Shown: positions 44,557-52,462, counted from the stretch's first letter. The stretch is 64,000 bases of DNA from Nitrososphaerota archaeon (GCA_028866895.1 JAGWHF010000012.1:1-64000), one strand, 5' to 3'. A program made the numbers and translations. The notes: generated from the letters alone by a model not told the origin.

Positions 44557-44898
44557 TTAGAGTGAAGACTCGCCACGTTTCTTCGTGCCTACGTCGATGG
44601 CGTCTTCAACATTGTAGATGAATATCTTTCCTTCTCCTGCCATACCAGTGCTTGCATGAGACGTTATCGCATCGATGACTTTGTCTACCATGTTGTCATG
44701 CACAACGACGAAGAGATTCACATTGACATTGTAGGAAGACATGAATCTTCCACCCCTGCCTGATGCGACCAGCTCCCTTGGCCTCTTGCCCCTCCCCTTT
44801 GCCGTGAAGTAAGTAAAGCCACCGATGTCCAATTGCGTTAACGCAGTAAAGACAGGATCCAACTTGTCTTCTGGAACTACAGCTTCAATTTTTTTCAT
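44557..44898 (-). CDS. PII-family nitrogen regulatory protein (GlnK/GlnB-like)
   Basis: A 113-residue PII protein. It begins MKKIEAVVPEDKLDPVFTAL, and the C-terminal AGEGKIFIYNVEDAIDVGTK is the family signature that binds ATP and 2-oxoglutarate. The T-loop (about residues 36-55, GKRPRELVASGRGGRFMSSY) has Phe where bacterial PII has the uridylylated Tyr51, so control by uridylylation is unlikely. It is divergent from the Cas4-like gene, and amt lies 3 kb away. A likely role is adjusting ammonium uptake to nitrogen status. Confidence 0.9.
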   Translation of the reverse strand: MKKIEAVVPEDKLDPVFTALTQLDIGGFTYFTAKGRGKRPRELVASGRGGRFMSSYNVNVNLFVVVHDNMVDKVIDAITSHASTGMAGEGKIFIYNVEDAIDVGTKKRGESSL

Positions 44899-44916
44899 GG
44901 CTTGATTTCAGTGCAA

Positions 44917-44979
44917 CTATGAAATGCTTTTATTAAAATTATTGCTTAGAAGTATCCGGGAGAAAGAATATTATCATAG
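44917..44979. promoter_or_regulatory. inverted CTATGA/TCATAG operator-like pair between PII and Cas4-like genes
   Basis: CTATGAAA (44917-44924) lies between the PII gene start and its TATA-like box on the minus strand. TATCATAG (44972-44979) lies upstream of the TATA box of the Cas4-like gene. The two are inverted relative to each other, as are the copies next to amt. Confidence 0.45.
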
Positions 44980-45013
44980 AAAAATGATTTTGGGATAAAA
45001 TACCTTTTATAGA
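44971..45013 (+). promoter_or_regulatory. promoter block shared with amt
   Basis: These 43 bases match 48031-48073 in front of amt at 38 positions. The shared core TAAAATACCTTTTATAG contains the TATA box; a TATCATAGAA motif sits at the left end. The start codon lies at nearly the same distance in both copies. Confidence 0.75.
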
Positions 45014-45036
45014 TCAAAAACCTCCTTTTTCAAAGA

Positions 45037-45783
45037 ATGACCCAATCCAAAGTAAAAAAGGTTAGAATCGTGGAAAAGGTCCAGGAGAAATTGAAGCAGG
45101 GGATAGATAATTACCGAGCAGCAACTGACGCAGCGCCAAAGTTTGATGTCTATGATGTGATAGAGGAGGTGTTCGCAGCCATCAATCCGCAAGTTTCCGA
45201 TGAGAGCAAGGTGACTGTGGATGAGGTAAGCGGCTGCCTCCGAGCTGCGTATCTGGACAGAAAAGACCCATCCGAACAAACCCACAAGCAGATGATGGAA
45301 AAAATCATGCAGAAGAGCGCATTGAGCATAATGGAAAAACCCATGGAAGGCAAGCTTGATGCAGGGTCTGGCGTGAAGCTTGTTGGAAGGGCGGAAAGGG
45401 TGGCAGACGATGTGGCCATGGTGTTCAAATCAGTTGAGGAACTACCGGAGATGCCCTATGCCGAACACTTCATTCAACTAAACTCCTACCTGCACATGTT
45501 TGACAAGCCGGAGGGCGTGATTGTCTACTTTGACAGGGAGGGAAACGAGATGGAGTTTCAGGTTCCAAAAAGCGAGAAGCTACTCGGTGAGACAAAACGC
45601 AGGGCAAGGATTCTAAATACGCTGCTCAAGAACAACGTAGCTCCAGCCATAGAGCCATCTGAGAGATGCCTTGGATGTCCTCACAATGAAAAGTGTTACT
45701 ATACATCGGAGGACAAGCAAAAATGGGGATTCTGGGCCCGTGGCAAATGGCGCGAACTCAAGGCAAAGGACAGCATCCTGTAA
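45037..45783 (+). CDS. Cas4/RecB-like Fe-S protein outside any CRISPR locus
   Basis: A 248-residue protein with the Cas4-type cysteine set: Cys67 in SGCLRAAYL near the N-terminal third and Cys211, Cys214 and Cys220 in CLGCPHNEKC. The QxxxY motif is present (Gln147-Tyr151, IQLNSYL), as is a Lys131 that would be the last residue of the D-E/DxK nuclease centre. The acidic residue two places before this Lys is replaced by Val (MVFK), and the first Asp appears as Glu120. Nuclease activity is therefore doubtful. No cas1, cas2 or repeat array is near. Its promoter nearly copies that of amt. Confidence 0.75.
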   Translation: MTQSKVKKVRIVEKVQEKLKQGIDNYRAATDAAPKFDVYDVIEEVFAAINPQVSDESKVTVDEVSGCLRAAYLDRKDPSEQTHKQMMEKIMQKSALSIMEKPMEGKLDAGSGVKLVGRAERVADDVAMVFKSVEELPEMPYAEHFIQLNSYLHMFDKPEGVIVYFDREGNEMEFQVPKSEKLLGETKRRARILNTLLKNNVAPAIEPSERCLGCPHNEKCYYTSEDKQKWGFWARGKWRELKAKDSIL

Positions 45784-46423
45784 CCCTAACCCAATTTTAT
45801 TTCACAACTTTCCTATTGTGGGGTTTCCGTCTCTCATACCCCAAGACAATCAAGTACCTTGGGATCCACTTGTAAGGGGTAACATAGCATCCGGTTTCAC
45901 ATATGGCTAGGGTCGGTATTTGTACCTGGCGACAAGGTGACGTTCCTCTATGTGAGATGCGTCCACAAGGAAACAAGCCTGACAATGTACCTTTCTCCCG
46001 GCATGCCATCACCTTGTGTTTCCCCGTGGGATGGGGAAGATCGAGAGGATTTTTTGGCCTGGAAAAATCCGGCTTTACGGCAAGGCGGAAAGCAAGCGCA
46101 ACCATGCACAATAAAATTCAAGTCAGACGCCGCGTCCGGGTAAACGGGACAGCATCTTTATCCCGTTTCAGATTCGGTTTGCAACATATGGGACAACAAT
46201 CGTGCTTTGATTCTGGTGGGATGTAATGTGATCATCCTTCCATATTTCAAGGCTGACACTGCAAGCTAGAGGAACGTGTTCACCACACTTCTCCAAAACA
46301 TGCTTGTGACAGACAGCAAAAGTATTGAAATAAGAAGAGAGCGTCTTGCTTCTGCATGGTTTCCTTCAACCACGTTTAGGGTGTTGCACAAATGGGGAAA
46401 TATCCCGTTCTATGGTAGTACCG
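45784..46423. other. gap with possible decayed gene
   Basis: About 640 bases without a convincing intact gene. From about 45877 to 46144 one plus-strand frame stays open (including VPGDKVTFLYVRC and MYLSPGMPSPC) but has no start codon or promoter in place; it could be the remnant of a secreted protein. After a stop the same frame continues with short hydrophobic pieces to about 46268. I see no RNA gene. Confidence 0.35.
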
Positions 46424-46636
46424 TCAGCCTGAAACGTCAGGATTTTTCAGAAATACACGGGTCTTGAACGGTTTATGGGAATTTGGGTGGTAATACTCTG
46501 CCCTCACACCTTGCCCAAAGGGTATTATCTTGATCAAGTCGGTTTGCTGTAGTGCTATGTCAGTTTCCCTCAGGTATTCTATGATTTCATGCCGGGACAT
46601 GTTCAGTATCTCATCAATTTTTTTCCTGCCAGCCAC
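46424..46636 (-). CDS. small hypothetical protein
   Basis: A 70-residue soluble protein starting with GTG (MAGRKKIDEILNMS). The first half is helical and the second half (VRAEYYHPNSHKPFKTRVFL) beta-like. A TATA-like GTTAAATATCGG (about 46656-46667 on this strand) lies 20-30 bases before the start and supports expression. No family recognised. Confidence 0.5.
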   Translation of the reverse strand: MAGRKKIDEILNMSRHEIIEYLRETDIALQQTDLIKIIPFGQGVRAEYYHPNSHKPFKTRVFLKNPDVSG

Positions 46637-46738
46637 AATGTACTCGAACCCATCATCCGATATTTAACGTGTCTTTTGAGGGAAAATCCGAGGGTGTGGT
46701 GTTTAATGTTAAATACGTAGAAGGGGTGATATCCTAAG

Positions 46739-47212
46739 ATGACAGATGGTGTGACGGAGTGGTTTGATGATTTTCTTGGCCTCGGCTACCACCTATATGA
46801 CGTGCGCCCCGTAATATTCCTCCTGCTTGATGAAAGGAGGAAACTGGCAGGCACTTGGAACAAAGTTCTCAAGTACCTTCCTGACGACGAGATTAAGATG
46901 AGGTTTGTCGAGACAGATGAAAAGTATGGATTTGTCCTTTACTGTCAGTCAAGAATACTGCAGAGCACCTGGGTATTCTTCAAATCTCTCAACACCTCGG
47001 TGCATTACAGGCAGTTCAAGGACGACTATGACGGTGCGGCAATCCTAAAACTTGCACTGCTTATCAAGAAGAAGGACGGATCAACAGAGCTCGAGATATT
47101 CAAGCATCAAAAACGCATCACTGACGTGAAGTTTATGACGGAGCCCGAGGCTGTCAACGATGCGATCCTTGCAAGCTCGCTTAGAAAGATGTCCAGTCAG
47201 AGCGGACAATAG
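46739..47212 (+). CDS. hypothetical protein
   Basis: A 157-residue soluble protein with alternating hydrophobic strands in the centre (GFVLYCQSRILQSTWVFF) and a C-terminal helix. No known domain recognised. The box GTTAAATACG (46708-46717) is placed about 25-30 bases before the ATG. It converges on the next gene with a ten-base gap. Confidence 0.6.
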   Translation: MTDGVTEWFDDFLGLGYHLYDVRPVIFLLLDERRKLAGTWNKVLKYLPDDEIKMRFVETDEKYGFVLYCQSRILQSTWVFFKSLNTSVHYRQFKDDYDGAAILKLALLIKKKDGSTELEIFKHQKRITDVKFMTEPEAVNDAILASSLRKMSSQSGQ

Positions 47213-47221
47213 AAAAGGAAG

Positions 47222-47707
47222 TCAAAGATAAGATCTTATCAGGTTTACCCATTCTGTCCAGTCCAAACTGTAATACATCAGAGGCTGTCTCTGCGGATAA
47301 TTAATTACGGATTTTGTTATTGCAAACTCGTATTTTTTTTCCTTGTTTTTTTCGTCCTTGAATGTCACGCGCAAAAAGTTTACCTTCCTCGAAGTTACGC
47401 TTTCTACGCTCACTATGGAATTTAACGGAATCAGCCAGCTCTTGGAATTCTTTGAAATATCCTCGTCCAGATCTACCTCAGAATAGTTTGCCAGCTTGCC
47501 AACCCTTGCCTTGTCATCACCGAAATATCTTTGCTGTTCCTTCGGCGTGATGTAGAGGTAATGGGGAACGAAAATCAAGTTTTTGTTTGTGAGTGCAAGC
47601 ACGCCCTCCTTGCTTTTGTGAAAGAACCCTGAAAGTCCTAGGGCGATTCCCCAAATCTTTGGGAGTGAGGCTATGATGTTTTCGTCCTCTTCAAGGTTGA
47701 CCTTCAT
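47222..47707 (-). CDS. hypothetical protein with PH/GRAM-like pattern
   Basis: A 161-residue protein: early hydrophobic strand-helix, then EGVLALTNKNLIFVPHYLYI, IPLNSIVSVESVTSRKVNFL and LRVTFKDEKNKEKKYEFAI, ending in a helix DWTEWVNLIRSY. This series of strands closed by one helix looks like a PH/GRAM-type barrel. Such domains bind lipids or proteins; no more specific role is visible. Confidence 0.6.
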   Translation of the reverse strand: MKVNLEEDENIIASLPKIWGIALGLSGFFHKSKEGVLALTNKNLIFVPHYLYITPKEQQRYFGDDKARVGKLANYSEVDLDEDISKNSKSWLIPLNSIVSVESVTSRKVNFLRVTFKDEKNKEKKYEFAITKSVINYPQRQPLMYYSLDWTEWVNLIRSYL

Positions 47708-47771
47708 AAGGAATCACCAACTACATGGTAATTCAACCTTTTTTAAATTCAGAATTAAAAATAACGAGGAT

Positions 47772-47933
47772 TTATGGATGTTCTCCGCCTTCGTACTGCA
47801 TTCCATAAGTCCCGGCGTGTTTTCCCTCTCTTATCCTCTTGTACCGATAGGCCCTTTCCCCAAAGTAGATGGCGATCGTCATGCCGAGGGTAACCGCCGT
47901 TGCAATGAAAATTTCGATGCCTGCTTCGGCCAT
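47772..47933 (-). CDS. 53-residue single-helix membrane protein divergent from amt
   Basis: An ATG at 47933 opens a 53-residue protein. It has an acidic start (MAEAGIEI), one membrane helix (FIATAVTLGMTIAIYFG), and a basic stretch followed by YGMQYEGGEHP. It is divergent from amt across a 162-base spacer that holds a perfect 11-base inverted repeat. A TATA-like TTATTATACAAG (47954-47965 on this strand) is well placed. A role with the ammonium transporter is inferred from position only. Confidence 0.65.
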   Translation of the reverse strand: MAEAGIEIFIATAVTLGMTIAIYFGERAYRYKRIREGKHAGTYGMQYEGGEHP

Positions 47934-47985
47934 GCCTCAACTACCTTATCTCTTGTATAATAATTTTTTTTAAAATTTTTTCAAA

Positions 47986-48041
47986 TTCTATGATACCCAA
48001 ATTTTTCTGGAAGGGATCTTTTGATACCTAGTATCATAGAA
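47986..48041. repeat. 11-base perfect inverted repeat upstream of amt (operator candidate)
   Basis: TTCTATGATAC (47986-47996) and GTATCATAGAA (48031-48041) are exact reverse complements, 34 bases apart. Each arm lies about 20-25 bases upstream of the TATA box of one of the two divergent genes. The right arm also forms a second palindrome GATAC-CTA-GTATC (48023-48035). Confidence 0.7.
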
Positions 48042-48073
48042 ATTTTATTTTAGGATAAAATACCTTTTATAGA
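48031..48073 (+). promoter_or_regulatory. amt promoter block shared with the Cas4-like gene
   Basis: 38 of 43 bases match 44971-45013. The TATA element CTTTTATAG (48064-48072) lies about 25-33 bases before the amt ATG at 48096, predicting a leaderless or nearly leaderless mRNA. Confidence 0.75.
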
Positions 48074-48095
48074 CGGGAATCATCTCTACGAAAAG

Positions 48096-49601
48096 ATGTC
48101 GGAAACAATCTCGAGAATGCCACTACAGACAATATCTAAGCACAAATGGCCGCTCGTTTTTGCAGTTGCAGCACTGGTTGTTACAATGTCAGGAATCACT
48201 GCAACTCAGAACGCGCAGGCACAATTTGGCCCGATTGGGAATCTCGCGAATCCTCAAGACACACATGAGATTCACTGCGGTCAGCCGATGACGCCGCCAG
48301 GAAACGGGACGTTCGGCGGCAGTGCGGCTCCATGCATTGACACAGGAGACACCACCTTCATGTACACAGCTGCAGTCTTCGTCATGATAATGACTCCGGG
48401 AGGCGTAGGCTTTCTGTACGGTGGTCTGTCCAGAAGGAAGCAAGCACTCACCGTGATCTTGCAAAACTTCATGGTATACTCCATTGTGAGCGTCCAGTGG
48501 GTCATTTGGGGATATGCACTGATGTTCGGGCCATCCGCAGATCCGTATGGCTTCATAGGAAATCTCGATTGGTTTGGCCTCAACAACGTCTTCCATAACG
48601 CACCGGCTGACGTTTACGCACCTACGATTCCACATCTGGCCTATGTGATGTTCCAGCTCATGTTCGCCGCCATCACGCCTGCCCTTGCAATCGCAGGGTA
48701 TGCTGACAGGGTGAAGATGAGCGCGTTTCTTATACATGTAGTTCTATGGACTACCTTTGTATACGACATTGTGGGACACGCAAACTGGTCACTTGGAAGC
48801 CAGGGGACTTCGGTAGGCTGGTTGGCAAAGATAGGGACTGAGGACTTTGCAGGTGGAACAGTCATCCACATCACCTCCGGTTTTGCCGGGCTTGCAGCAG
48901 CAATGTTCCTTGGGCGTAGGATAGGCTATGGAAAGGCGCCGTTTGAACCACATTCGATTCCTCTTATCATCTTGGGAGCCACGATCCTTTGGTTTGGATG
49001 GTTCGGCTTCAACCCGGGGAGTGCAGGATTTGCAGGATTCCTTGAGACACAAGCATTCCAGAACACAAACATCGCCACTGCGGTTGCAGCAATATGGTGG
49101 TTATTCCTTGCATGGGCTCATACCGGCAAGGCAAGCGCTATAGGTGCATGCAATGGTGCGGTAGCAGGCCTTGTAGCAATCACACCAGCATCAGGATTCA
49201 TAGGAACATGGGCGTCGATAATTGTAGGCTTTGCCTGTGCGACTGTATGTTTCTACTGTGTTCTGATAAAGAACAGGGCCAGGATAGACGATGCACTGGA
49301 CACATGGGGTGTCCACGGTATGGGTGGTGTCACTGGCGCACTCTTGACGGGTGCATTCAGCGAAACACGTATCAACCCGTACGGCCACAACGGTCTGTTC
49401 TTTGGAAACCCCATGCAGTTTGTAATCAACTGTGAGGGAGCGGGTTTCGGTGCGGCATGGTCGTTTGGTATCACCTACATAATATGGAGGATACAGGACG
49501 CGATCTGGCCGGGCGGTGTAAGGGTAACACCCAAGGAAGAAGAGATAGGCTTAGACTTGTCCCAAGTAGGAGAGAGAGCATACTCGCAGTTTGCGGAGTA
49601 G
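48096..49601 (+). CDS. amt: ammonium transporter Amt
   Basis: A 501-residue Amt/MEP/Rh channel with an N-terminal signal-like segment and eleven predicted helices. The pore twin histidines are readable in VIHITSGFAG and WGVHGMGGVTG. The phenylalanine-gate region and the family stretch VGFLYGGLSRRK are present. An extra extracytoplasmic loop of about 40 residues between the first and second hydrophobic stretches has two Cys residues. PII encoded at 44.6 kb is its likely regulator. Confidence 0.95.
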   Translation: MSETISRMPLQTISKHKWPLVFAVAALVVTMSGITATQNAQAQFGPIGNLANPQDTHEIHCGQPMTPPGNGTFGGSAAPCIDTGDTTFMYTAAVFVMIMTPGGVGFLYGGLSRRKQALTVILQNFMVYSIVSVQWVIWGYALMFGPSADPYGFIGNLDWFGLNNVFHNAPADVYAPTIPHLAYVMFQLMFAAITPALAIAGYADRVKMSAFLIHVVLWTTFVYDIVGHANWSLGSQGTSVGWLAKIGTEDFAGGTVIHITSGFAGLAAAMFLGRRIGYGKAPFEPHSIPLIILGATILWFGWFGFNPGSAGFAGFLETQAFQNTNIATAVAAIWWLFLAWAHTGKASAIGACNGAVAGLVAITPASGFIGTWASIIVGFACATVCFYCVLIKNRARIDDALDTWGVHGMGGVTGALLTGAFSETRINPYGHNGLFFGNPMQFVINCEGAGFGAAWSFGITYIIWRIQDAIWPGGVRVTPKEEEIGLDLSQVGERAYSQFAE

Positions 49602-49705
49602 TGCTTAAGCCCCCCCATTTTTCTGCTTATTTTTGATATCGGAATGAGATTAACTTATGAATCGTACTTGGAAAAGGTAAAAAGGATGAGGGATTTGACT
49701 CAAAC

Positions 49706-49918
49706 ATGGCAGACAAGTGGCTGATATTTTGCGCAACACAGTTTGTTAGCGCAGCCTTTGGATTCTACTGGGGTTTTGCAGCACGGGCTGATCCCCATCA
49801 CTACAATCTGATCTTCATGTACGTGGGGGGATTCTTCTTTTCCCTGGGTGTTTTTTCAATTACAAGGTGGGGTTATGATAGGTGGAAGTCGAAGCAGAAA
49901 CCTAGAAAACGCAGGTAG
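49706..49918 (+). CDS. small two-helix membrane protein
   Basis: A 70-residue protein with two membrane segments (about residues 5-25 and 33-54) and a strongly basic tail (KSKQKPRKRR). No family recognised. It follows amt by about 100 bases in the same direction. A purine-rich GGATGAGGGA about 20 bases before the ATG could act in ribosome binding. Confidence 0.55.
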   Translation: MADKWLIFCATQFVSAAFGFYWGFAARADPHHYNLIFMYVGGFFFSLGVFSITRWGYDRWKSKQKPRKRR

Positions 49919-49993
49919 AGACAAATCCAAAAATTGTCTGCAGTTATCAGTTTTGTTTATATCGACCGCCATTGCGAATACTTTTGATATTGC

Positions 49994-50683
49994 TTGTCCT
50001 CTGAAAAATCATTTCACTTATCAAGAAACAAAAGATATGCCATTTTTGCAATAATTACCGCGATCGGCGTTTCAATAGCACTATACAACGCACTTGGTAG
50101 CTTCAACTATGGTCATATCAAGGACTGGAACTTTGACTCTTACCAAAACAATACCACGCCGTCATCGTTTGAGGTTTTTGAATCCAACTCCCAGCCAGGG
50201 CTGTGGCTTGTTAAATCTGATGATTCGGCGCCCTCCAAACCCAACGTGTTGGCAACCAACCCTGTTGGAAGCAGTTCTGGCTATCATATACAGATAATGC
50301 CTGATTCGCCCATGGCATCAGATGCCCAGGTAAGCGTAAAATTCAGAATAATGCCTGGCACTGTGGAGCAGGCTGGATTGGTGGTCCGCTTCATCGACCC
50401 AAGCCATTATTTTGTTTTGATGGCAGATCCACTCCATGACAGGATCTCCCTGTGTAAGGCTGATGTCCAATTTCTTGTCTGTAATTACGAGGCAAGTGCT
50501 CACATAAGCACGGGCACATGGCATACCTTGGAGGCTACCATATCCTCCGAAGGAATAGGCGGCTGGTTTGATGGTACGGAGATAATCAAAGCCAACAATG
50601 AATACTACCAGACGGGTCAGATAGGGCTGTGGGCCAAGGATGACACCAAGGCCTCATTTGACGACCTTCAGGCAAAATATTGA
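49994..50683 (+). CDS. secreted or anchored LamG/ConA-like domain protein
   Basis: A 229-residue protein with an N-terminal membrane segment (YAIFAIITAIGVSIALYNAL) and an extracytoplasmic domain. The repeated beta pattern (VSVKFRIMPGTVEQAGLVVR, then WHTLEATISSEGIGGWFDG, then GQIGLWAKDDTKASFDDL) is that of LamG/DUF1080-type jelly rolls that bind carbohydrate or form surface proteins. Start TTG 49994 fits a TATA-like TTTATATCG (49956-49964). Confidence 0.7.
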   Translation: MSSEKSFHLSRNKRYAIFAIITAIGVSIALYNALGSFNYGHIKDWNFDSYQNNTTPSSFEVFESNSQPGLWLVKSDDSAPSKPNVLATNPVGSSSGYHIQIMPDSPMASDAQVSVKFRIMPGTVEQAGLVVRFIDPSHYFVLMADPLHDRISLCKADVQFLVCNYEASAHISTGTWHTLEATISSEGIGGWFDGTEIIKANNEYYQTGQIGLWAKDDTKASFDDLQAKY

Positions 50684-50859
50684 TTGCGGCACAATTTTAG
50701 GAACCTGCCTTGATGAAATATGGTTTCTCTCGGGTTGAATTGAGAGGTAAATCCGATGCCATTGCAATCTGAAAATTGAATTCTCTGGTGTCGGATACGC
50801 TGACCTGATTGCGCAAATCTCCTTGAAGATTAATAAAGCGCTTCCTTGAAACACAATTT

Positions 50860-51162
50860 ATGTTATTTGGAGTCTTTGCCATCCACAGTCCAGAATCCTG
50901 CCCAATGAACAACTCTAGAAGCAAGAAAATCTTCCTTGATATTCAGAACAAGATGAAATCAAGCACAAGGAAGCACAATATCCTGAAGGTCGTCGCGTTC
51001 TACATGTCAGTACTTGAGCATGAATGGATAATCATACTTGACGCAAAAAACGCGCATGATATAGAGAAATTCTGCATGGATGTGGGAATTTCATCTACAA
51101 GCACGGTAAAGATAGTGCCGGTAAGCAATTACAGCGATGTCATAAAAAAACTCGCTCAATAA
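50860..51162 (+). CDS. small hypothetical protein, ferredoxin-like fold suspected
   Basis: A 100-residue protein. The second half (HEWIIILDAKNAHDIEKFC, then VKIVPVSNYSDVIKK) has a beta-alpha-beta pattern like small dimeric alpha/beta-barrel proteins. A box AGATTAATAAAG (50827-50838) lies 25-30 bases before the ATG at 50860, supporting this start over the ATG at 50905. Function unknown. Confidence 0.55.
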   Translation: MLFGVFAIHSPESCPMNNSRSKKIFLDIQNKMKSSTRKHNILKVVAFYMSVLEHEWIIILDAKNAHDIEKFCMDVGISSTSTVKIVPVSNYSDVIKKLAQ

Positions 51163-51318
51163 TGAAAAACTCTAGAGTCCATACTCGTAATTTAAGTGTG
51201 GAATTGATGTTTCTCTTTCGGAAGTTTTGGGCTTTTTCATGCCTTATCTTGGTTCAGCGGCAGACGTGTAAATGCCTGTAGCCGCCAAGAATATTATTGG
51301 CACGATCTTAGATTTGAC

Positions 51319-51597
51319 ATGGATTCGAAAAAGGAACGGGTCTCCTTTAGGACTCAGATTGTCCTTGCGATTATTCCATCCTTTATCTCACAACTAATCG
51401 CCTTTTACCGGGTTAAAAAACTGGTTAATGGGCTGGTAATCGAGGTTGCGGTATTTTTCATCGACATGGTAATACAGATAATGATATCATGGCCTGTCGG
51501 GATGATTGTCTCGCTGCCAATTACTATTGGGATTCCTGCGTACTATGTTCGCAAGTGGACTTTGGAGTTTAATGCACGGCCGCAAGGATTTTTCTAA
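51319..51597 (+). CDS. small membrane protein
   Basis: A 92-residue protein with two to three hydrophobic stretches (VLAIIPSFISQLIAFY; VIEVAVFFIDMVIQIMI; VGMIVSLPITIGIPAYYV) and a polar tail. No family recognised. It precedes the convergent amoB gene. Confidence 0.55.
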   Translation: MDSKKERVSFRTQIVLAIIPSFISQLIAFYRVKKLVNGLVIEVAVFFIDMVIQIMISWPVGMIVSLPITIGIPAYYVRKWTLEFNARPQGFF

Positions 51598-51649
51598 AGT
51601 AAGACTTTGGTTCTTTGGATAATAAAATGAAAAGAGAGGGGGTGATTTT

Positions 51650-52216
51650 TTAAATCACTTGCCACGGTCTTGTCGCAAACGTCACCGCATACCCTGCTCC
51701 AATTATTATGGATTGGTAAATGATGTTTGTGTATGGGATTGGTTTGACGATCGGCGGGCCAGTTACGACAATTGTCTGTCCTGGACCTAGACCTGGACCG
51801 ATGCTTGCGATGTTGAGCTGTGTGTGCATGTGGTAAACTGCAGGCTCAAGAGCTCTGATGGTGATCTTGTATGGGACCACAGCGTTTGCAGGAATCGTTA
51901 TGACGTTTCCTGGTGGGTCTCTTGCTACTACCTCCCATCTGTTACCGGCGTTGGGAGAGTCACCGTATACAGTATACCAGCCCCTTAGATCTCTGTCTAC
52001 GAGGCTGACAAACTTGCCAGAGTCTGTTAGCGTGTCACCTGTCTGGACTGACTGTTTAGACCAAGTCTCGTCGTCTATCCTGACAAAGCGACTTTGAAGT
52101 TGTGCCTGCACACCATGCGCTTCTGCATGTTGGAACATTTGTGCAAATGATGGTCCAACTGCTCCAAGTGCTACTACCACACCTATCGCAGCTACAATAA
52201 ACTTCTTATCGACCAT
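51650..52216 (-). CDS. amoB: ammonia monooxygenase subunit B
   Basis: A 188-residue AmoB with signal peptide (cut near SFAQ) and a single cupredoxin-like extracytoplasmic domain; archaeal AmoB lacks the second cupredoxin domain and helices of bacterial homologues. Likely copper ligands are His30 or His34 near the mature N-terminus (HAEAHG) and His129/His131 in VYHMHTQL. It is divergent from amoC, with a TATA-like ACATATATCG (about 52246-52255 on this strand) about 30-40 bases before its ATG. Confidence 0.96.
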   Translation of the reverse strand: MVDKKFIVAAIGVVVALGAVGPSFAQMFQHAEAHGVQAQLQSRFVRIDDETWSKQSVQTGDTLTDSGKFVSLVDRDLRGWYTVYGDSPNAGNRWEVVARDPPGNVITIPANAVVPYKITIRALEPAVYHMHTQLNIASIGPGLGPGQTIVVTGPPIVKPIPYTNIIYQSIIIGAGYAVTFATRPWQVI

Positions 52217-52364
52217 ATCGCTTAACTAATCCAAGTGACAAACTACAACGATATATGTTTTGCCTTTTTTCTTGGCCGATCTTCGCTGTTTTGTGATGTG
52301 AAATGATTAGCTTTGATGTCAATCATCCTATCGCGGTTTATTTAATAAAAATTTTTTGATATTT

Positions 52365-52373
52365 TATCATAGG
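52365..52373. promoter_or_regulatory. TATCATAG motif between amoB and amoC
   Basis: TATCATAGG in the long AT-rich amoB-amoC spacer matches the motif found at amt (48032) and the Cas4-like gene (44972). It is about 80 bases upstream of the amoC TATA box, farther than at the other two genes. Confidence 0.4.
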
Positions 52374-52448
52374 AAAAAAAAATAATTTTGAAAATTTAAT
52401 CTTGTATTATGAAATTAATTTAATGAATATTGTAAAAATTATGGCTGA

Positions 52449-52462
52449 TGGTTTAAATATCT
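52449..52462 (+). promoter_or_regulatory. amoC promoter (TATA box)
   Basis: GGTTTAAATATCTG lies about 20-33 bases before the amoC ATG, predicting a leaderless transcript. Confidence 0.6.

Noticed and set aside
45037-45783. Cas4-like gene as part of a CRISPR adaptation module
   Set aside because: No cas1, cas2, effector gene or repeat array is present anywhere in the window.
45903-46226. Plus-strand frame of 107 codons in the gap after the Cas4-like gene
   Set aside because: Arg/Cys-rich low-quality frame without promoter; a different frame in the same place looks more like a former gene.
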